DNA of 21,092 nt from Pelargonium nanum. Taxonomy: Eukaryota > Streptophyta > Magnoliopsida > Geraniales > Geraniaceae. Below, in pieces: positions 18,636 through 21,092 of the stretch (positions are counted from its first letter, which is position 1; each line of letters opens with the position of its first letter). The stretch lies in NCBI GenBank assembly GCA_036897485.1, contig JAYMTF010001834.1, positions 1-21,092 on the forward strand. The letters are read 5' to 3'. The notes beneath the pieces are model-generated. The model saw only the letters and a program-made list of their open reading frames with translations. It searched no databases and was not told the DNA's origin. The translations under genes and the position numbers were made by a program.

Positions 18636-20808
18636 TCACAGAGAAAGCAACCACAAGAACACATCTTTGGTTACGATTATCATCATAATCTTAAAGCAAA
18701 TCACCATCACATTTCGGGTAATTCCATGGTGAACATAATCCGCCAGAATATTTTCAGCACCTTGATTGATGTGCCAGATGATAGCTTCATTAAATCTTAT
18801 AATTCGGGTCAGCACACCAACATTTGTATCTTTCTTCTTGATGAATTGTGCAGATGCTGATGTAGTGATCCCATGTCGCTGAAAACCAAAGGATTTAAAG
18901 GCCGTTTCATGCAGAACAGTAGCCTAAAACAAACAAAAAACATTTGTGGCATCCATAAGGAAAGGGAAAATAAAATAAAATATGCAAATAAGAAAAATAA
19001 ACCTAAGATTCAAACTGACAGACAAATCAATTAATTGTGCCATATCAGTGATTCCACGGTAAAGTAATGGTGAATGTGAAATGAGTACTATATCACACAA
19101 TTAATCCTTAACAAACTGAAGATTAATAATTACAAACACAAGGAGATTGACCCATGCATGGCAGAGCACATCTTTAACTAAGGAAAAGCATTTTTAGTGT
19201 CAATAAGAAGAAAGAATACACACACACAGAGTACACCTTTTAGATTCAACACATTATCAAACAACTACCTGACTATTTCAATTTATTTTTATAATAAAGC
19301 GATAACCAAATTGGACTATGTACTAAAAACTAGAACTTTAAACGATACCGATACCAACAATTTAAACATATAAGATAAAATAATTACAGGCATAAAGAGA
19401 GATATGGATAGGGGGTGGTATGATATATACCAATGATATCTTGATTATTTATACCTGCATTGCATCCAAAAGATATGGCTAATCATTATCCTAAAAAATC
19501 TCGGGCGATCTTTGAAAGAGCTCTAATCATAGAGATATCATATGATAGTTTGGTAATATGATCAACATATCGAGTTTTTTGTAATCAAGGACTCTCAAAG
19601 GTGGTATAAACTAGCTTGAACTAGGATTAAAGATAGACTTGTCTTTCTTTGTGCCCATACACTCGAGTCACCTTTTACAATCTGGATACTTCTGGCAATA
19701 AGAGTTCTCTTTTGTAAATTGTTTTGTTCTTTTATGATGATGATCAATCGATCATCATTATCACTTTTTTATGCAGGAGATCAAGTATAGTTCATGGAAG
19801 TGAAATCTTATTAGTCTTGGTTTCCCATAGTGGAGGCAAGATATGTAATATAGCATACTCCTAGTAATCTCAATAGAGTTCCTACCTAGTATGAAATACA
19901 AAGGATGTACATTTGTGTGTGTGTGTGTGTGTTTTCTCTCCTTCTTGGCTTCCTGTGTCTACAGTCTACACAATGAACATTGATGCAGAGAGAGAGAGAG
20001 AGAGAGAGGTTACAATATGTAGATTCTGCTACTCTAATCAACAAGTTGCTCACATCCAGTAACTGTATGCAGAACTTAAAACTAGAATCAGGGTCATACC
20101 TTGACAATCAAAGACTACAACAGCATCATTAGGAACCAAATGCAATACATGTTCATCATGCTATTTTTATAATGGCACATACAATTCACAAAATCTTTAA
20201 CCTCCAATCATTGGTGAATCTCTATAGGCAAAAGCCAATTACAAATTGGTAGATTAAATTATGCACTTAATCAAAATATCCTTTATTTGAAAAAACTGAG
20301 ACTACAATTATATTGTGACAGAGGGAGTACTATTTATTGCAGTTAAATGTCACTGAGTCATCATTTATGGATTACTTGTTGGATTCCTCGTAATAATTTC
20401 ATTTCGAGATACAATCACTTTATTTTGCAGGTCAGATTCTAATTTTATTTCACTAATAAAATACATAAACTGTAGTCTAATTGAGTAAATCGGAGATGAA
20501 AATGACTCATGGATCGAATAGCAAAAACTCTCGGAAAAATCAGATCTAAGGAAACAGAGCAAAATCAGGCATAAAGTCGAGTGCCAGAAATTCGGATCCA
20601 ATTGGAACTATCATTCTACTCAGTCTACAGATCATATACTTAAAAACTGGAGAAATTTGGTTACCTTGTTTTGTGGTTCACAGAGGGACGGCTTCAGAGG
20701 ATTGGTGATGATTGAGGAATGGCTTCGCGAAGCAGAAGACGCAGAGAAGAGCGATGAGGAACTCCTGAGGTTCCTGGAAGCGCGAGACAAAACCCTAGAC
20801 GCATTCAT
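18636..20808 (-). CDS. SDH4: Succinate dehydrogenase subunit 4 (SDH4), mitochondrial, two exons
   Basis: Exon 1 is 20808-20665 (48 codons); exon 2 is 18923-18636 (95 codons plus stop). Donor AAG|GTAACC and acceptor TTGTTTTAG|GCT join in phase 0 to give 143 residues. Exon 1 is an Arg/Ser/Ala-rich, acid-poor presequence (MNASRVLSRASRNLRSSSS...), as in mitochondrial transit peptides. Exon 2 carries WHINQGAENILADYVHHGITR, then one hydrophobic segment (about 119-143). His99, Gly103, Asp110 and Tyr111 have exactly the spacing of E. coli SdhD His71, Gly75, Asp82 and Tyr83, the heme ligand and quinone-site residues. SDH4 helps anchor complex II to the inner membrane and reduce ubiquinone. Plant SDH4 is known to be shortened, with fewer helices, which fits the single segment here. 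The first ATG in frame is at 20808; an upstream GTG frame was not chosen. Confidence 0.85.
18924..20664 (-). other. SDH4 intron with microsatellites and a possible MITE end
   Basis: A 1741-bp intron separating the transit-peptide exon from the functional exon. It holds a (TG)n tract at 19914-19932 and a (GA)n tract at 19987-20009. GACAGAGGGAG plus TA at 20317-20329 resembles one Stowaway-type terminus, but no partner end was found. No coding motif was recognised. Confidence 0.7.
19914..20009. repeat. Twin microsatellites, (TG)n and (GA)n
   Basis: Two dinucleotide tracts lie 54 bp apart: TG repeated about nine times (19914-19932) and GA repeated about eleven times (19987-20009). Both are inside the SDH4 intron and likely to vary in length between individuals. 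Confidence 0.9.
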
Positions 20809-20905
20809 GCTTGCCGCTGCAGAGAGACCGCTTCTCACTCCTTCGCCCTTTTGCTACTCGCCGAAAGGAATATGGATCGCAAGGGATGGCTAGGAGAAAA
20901 TAAAA

Positions 20906-20913
20906 TATTTATA
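20906..20913 (-). promoter_or_regulatory. TATA-box candidate for SDH4
   Basis: On the minus strand the sequence reads TATAAATA, about 98 bp upstream of the SDH4 start codon, which would place transcription start some 65-70 bp before the ATG. No other ATG lies between it and the chosen start. The remaining sequence to the window edge (20914-21092) is AT-rich with no further feature recognised. Confidence 0.45.
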
Positions 20914-21092
20914 TGTTTCTCCAATTTGTTCTGATTTATTGCTTGAATTTTTATTTTGAAGGTATATTGCTTGAATTTTAATTTCATCTAATTTCAAGAG
21001 TAAATGTTTCATTTGGGTCTTTCGTGTTTAAAGTAATATAAATCTATACTATAGTATGTTAAACTTGGTGAGAAGGCACTAGGTAATGCCAC

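Noticed and set aside
20657..20893. Plus-strand 78-codon frame with LREAEDAEKSDEELLRFLEA
   Set aside because: It looks coil-like, but it is antisense to the Arg/Ser-rich SDH4 transit-peptide exon, which has a supported partner exon and donor site.

Overview
The window looks like nuclear DNA from a flowering plant, most likely a eudicot; the species cannot be read from it. It has long AT-rich intergenic stretches, GT-AG spliced genes, a plant-only AT-hook/PPC gene, a plant-type LEA protein, a clade-E-like PP2C and a nuclear-encoded mitochondrial SDH4. It also carries LINE and Stowaway-type MITE debris. No rRNA, tRNA, CRISPR array or prokaryotic feature was seen.

Layout: positions 1-600 hold a possible first exon running off the left edge and a pair of ABRE-like motifs. 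Positions 606-2546 carry two decayed minus-strand LINE ORF2 tails (zinc-knuckle and RNase H-like domains). Positions 2547-8400 are gene-poor and hold several palindromic or MITE-like elements, including a near-perfect long hairpin (4133-4330), a nested terminal-inverted-repeat element (4473-4722) and two decayed copies of the MITE family seen later in the PP2C gene.

Genes: (i) 8692-9531 (+), an intronless AHL23-like nuclear protein whose AT-hook has lost key basic residues. (ii) 11565-12415 (-), a two-exon LEA group-1 (PF03760-type) gene with a His-rich tail and a tandemly duplicated repeat in its intron. (iii) 12949-17078 (-), a five-exon PP2C with an MGC lipidation-type N terminus, a complete catalytic core, an upstream ORF and a Stowaway MITE in intron 1. 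(iv) 18636-20808 (-), a two-exon SDH4 (membrane-anchor subunit of mitochondrial complex II), with a transit-peptide exon and a 1.74 kb intron. The second SDH4 exon and the first LEA exon are too short or lack a start codon, so simple ORF scans miss them.

The three minus-strand genes lie in the same direction, and AHL23 converges on the LEA gene. Nothing indicates an operon-like or biosynthetic cluster. The most unusual feature is the AHL23-like gene: its trimerising PPC domain is intact beside a damaged DNA-binding motif, the configuration expected of a natural dominant-negative. No wholly new system was identified.
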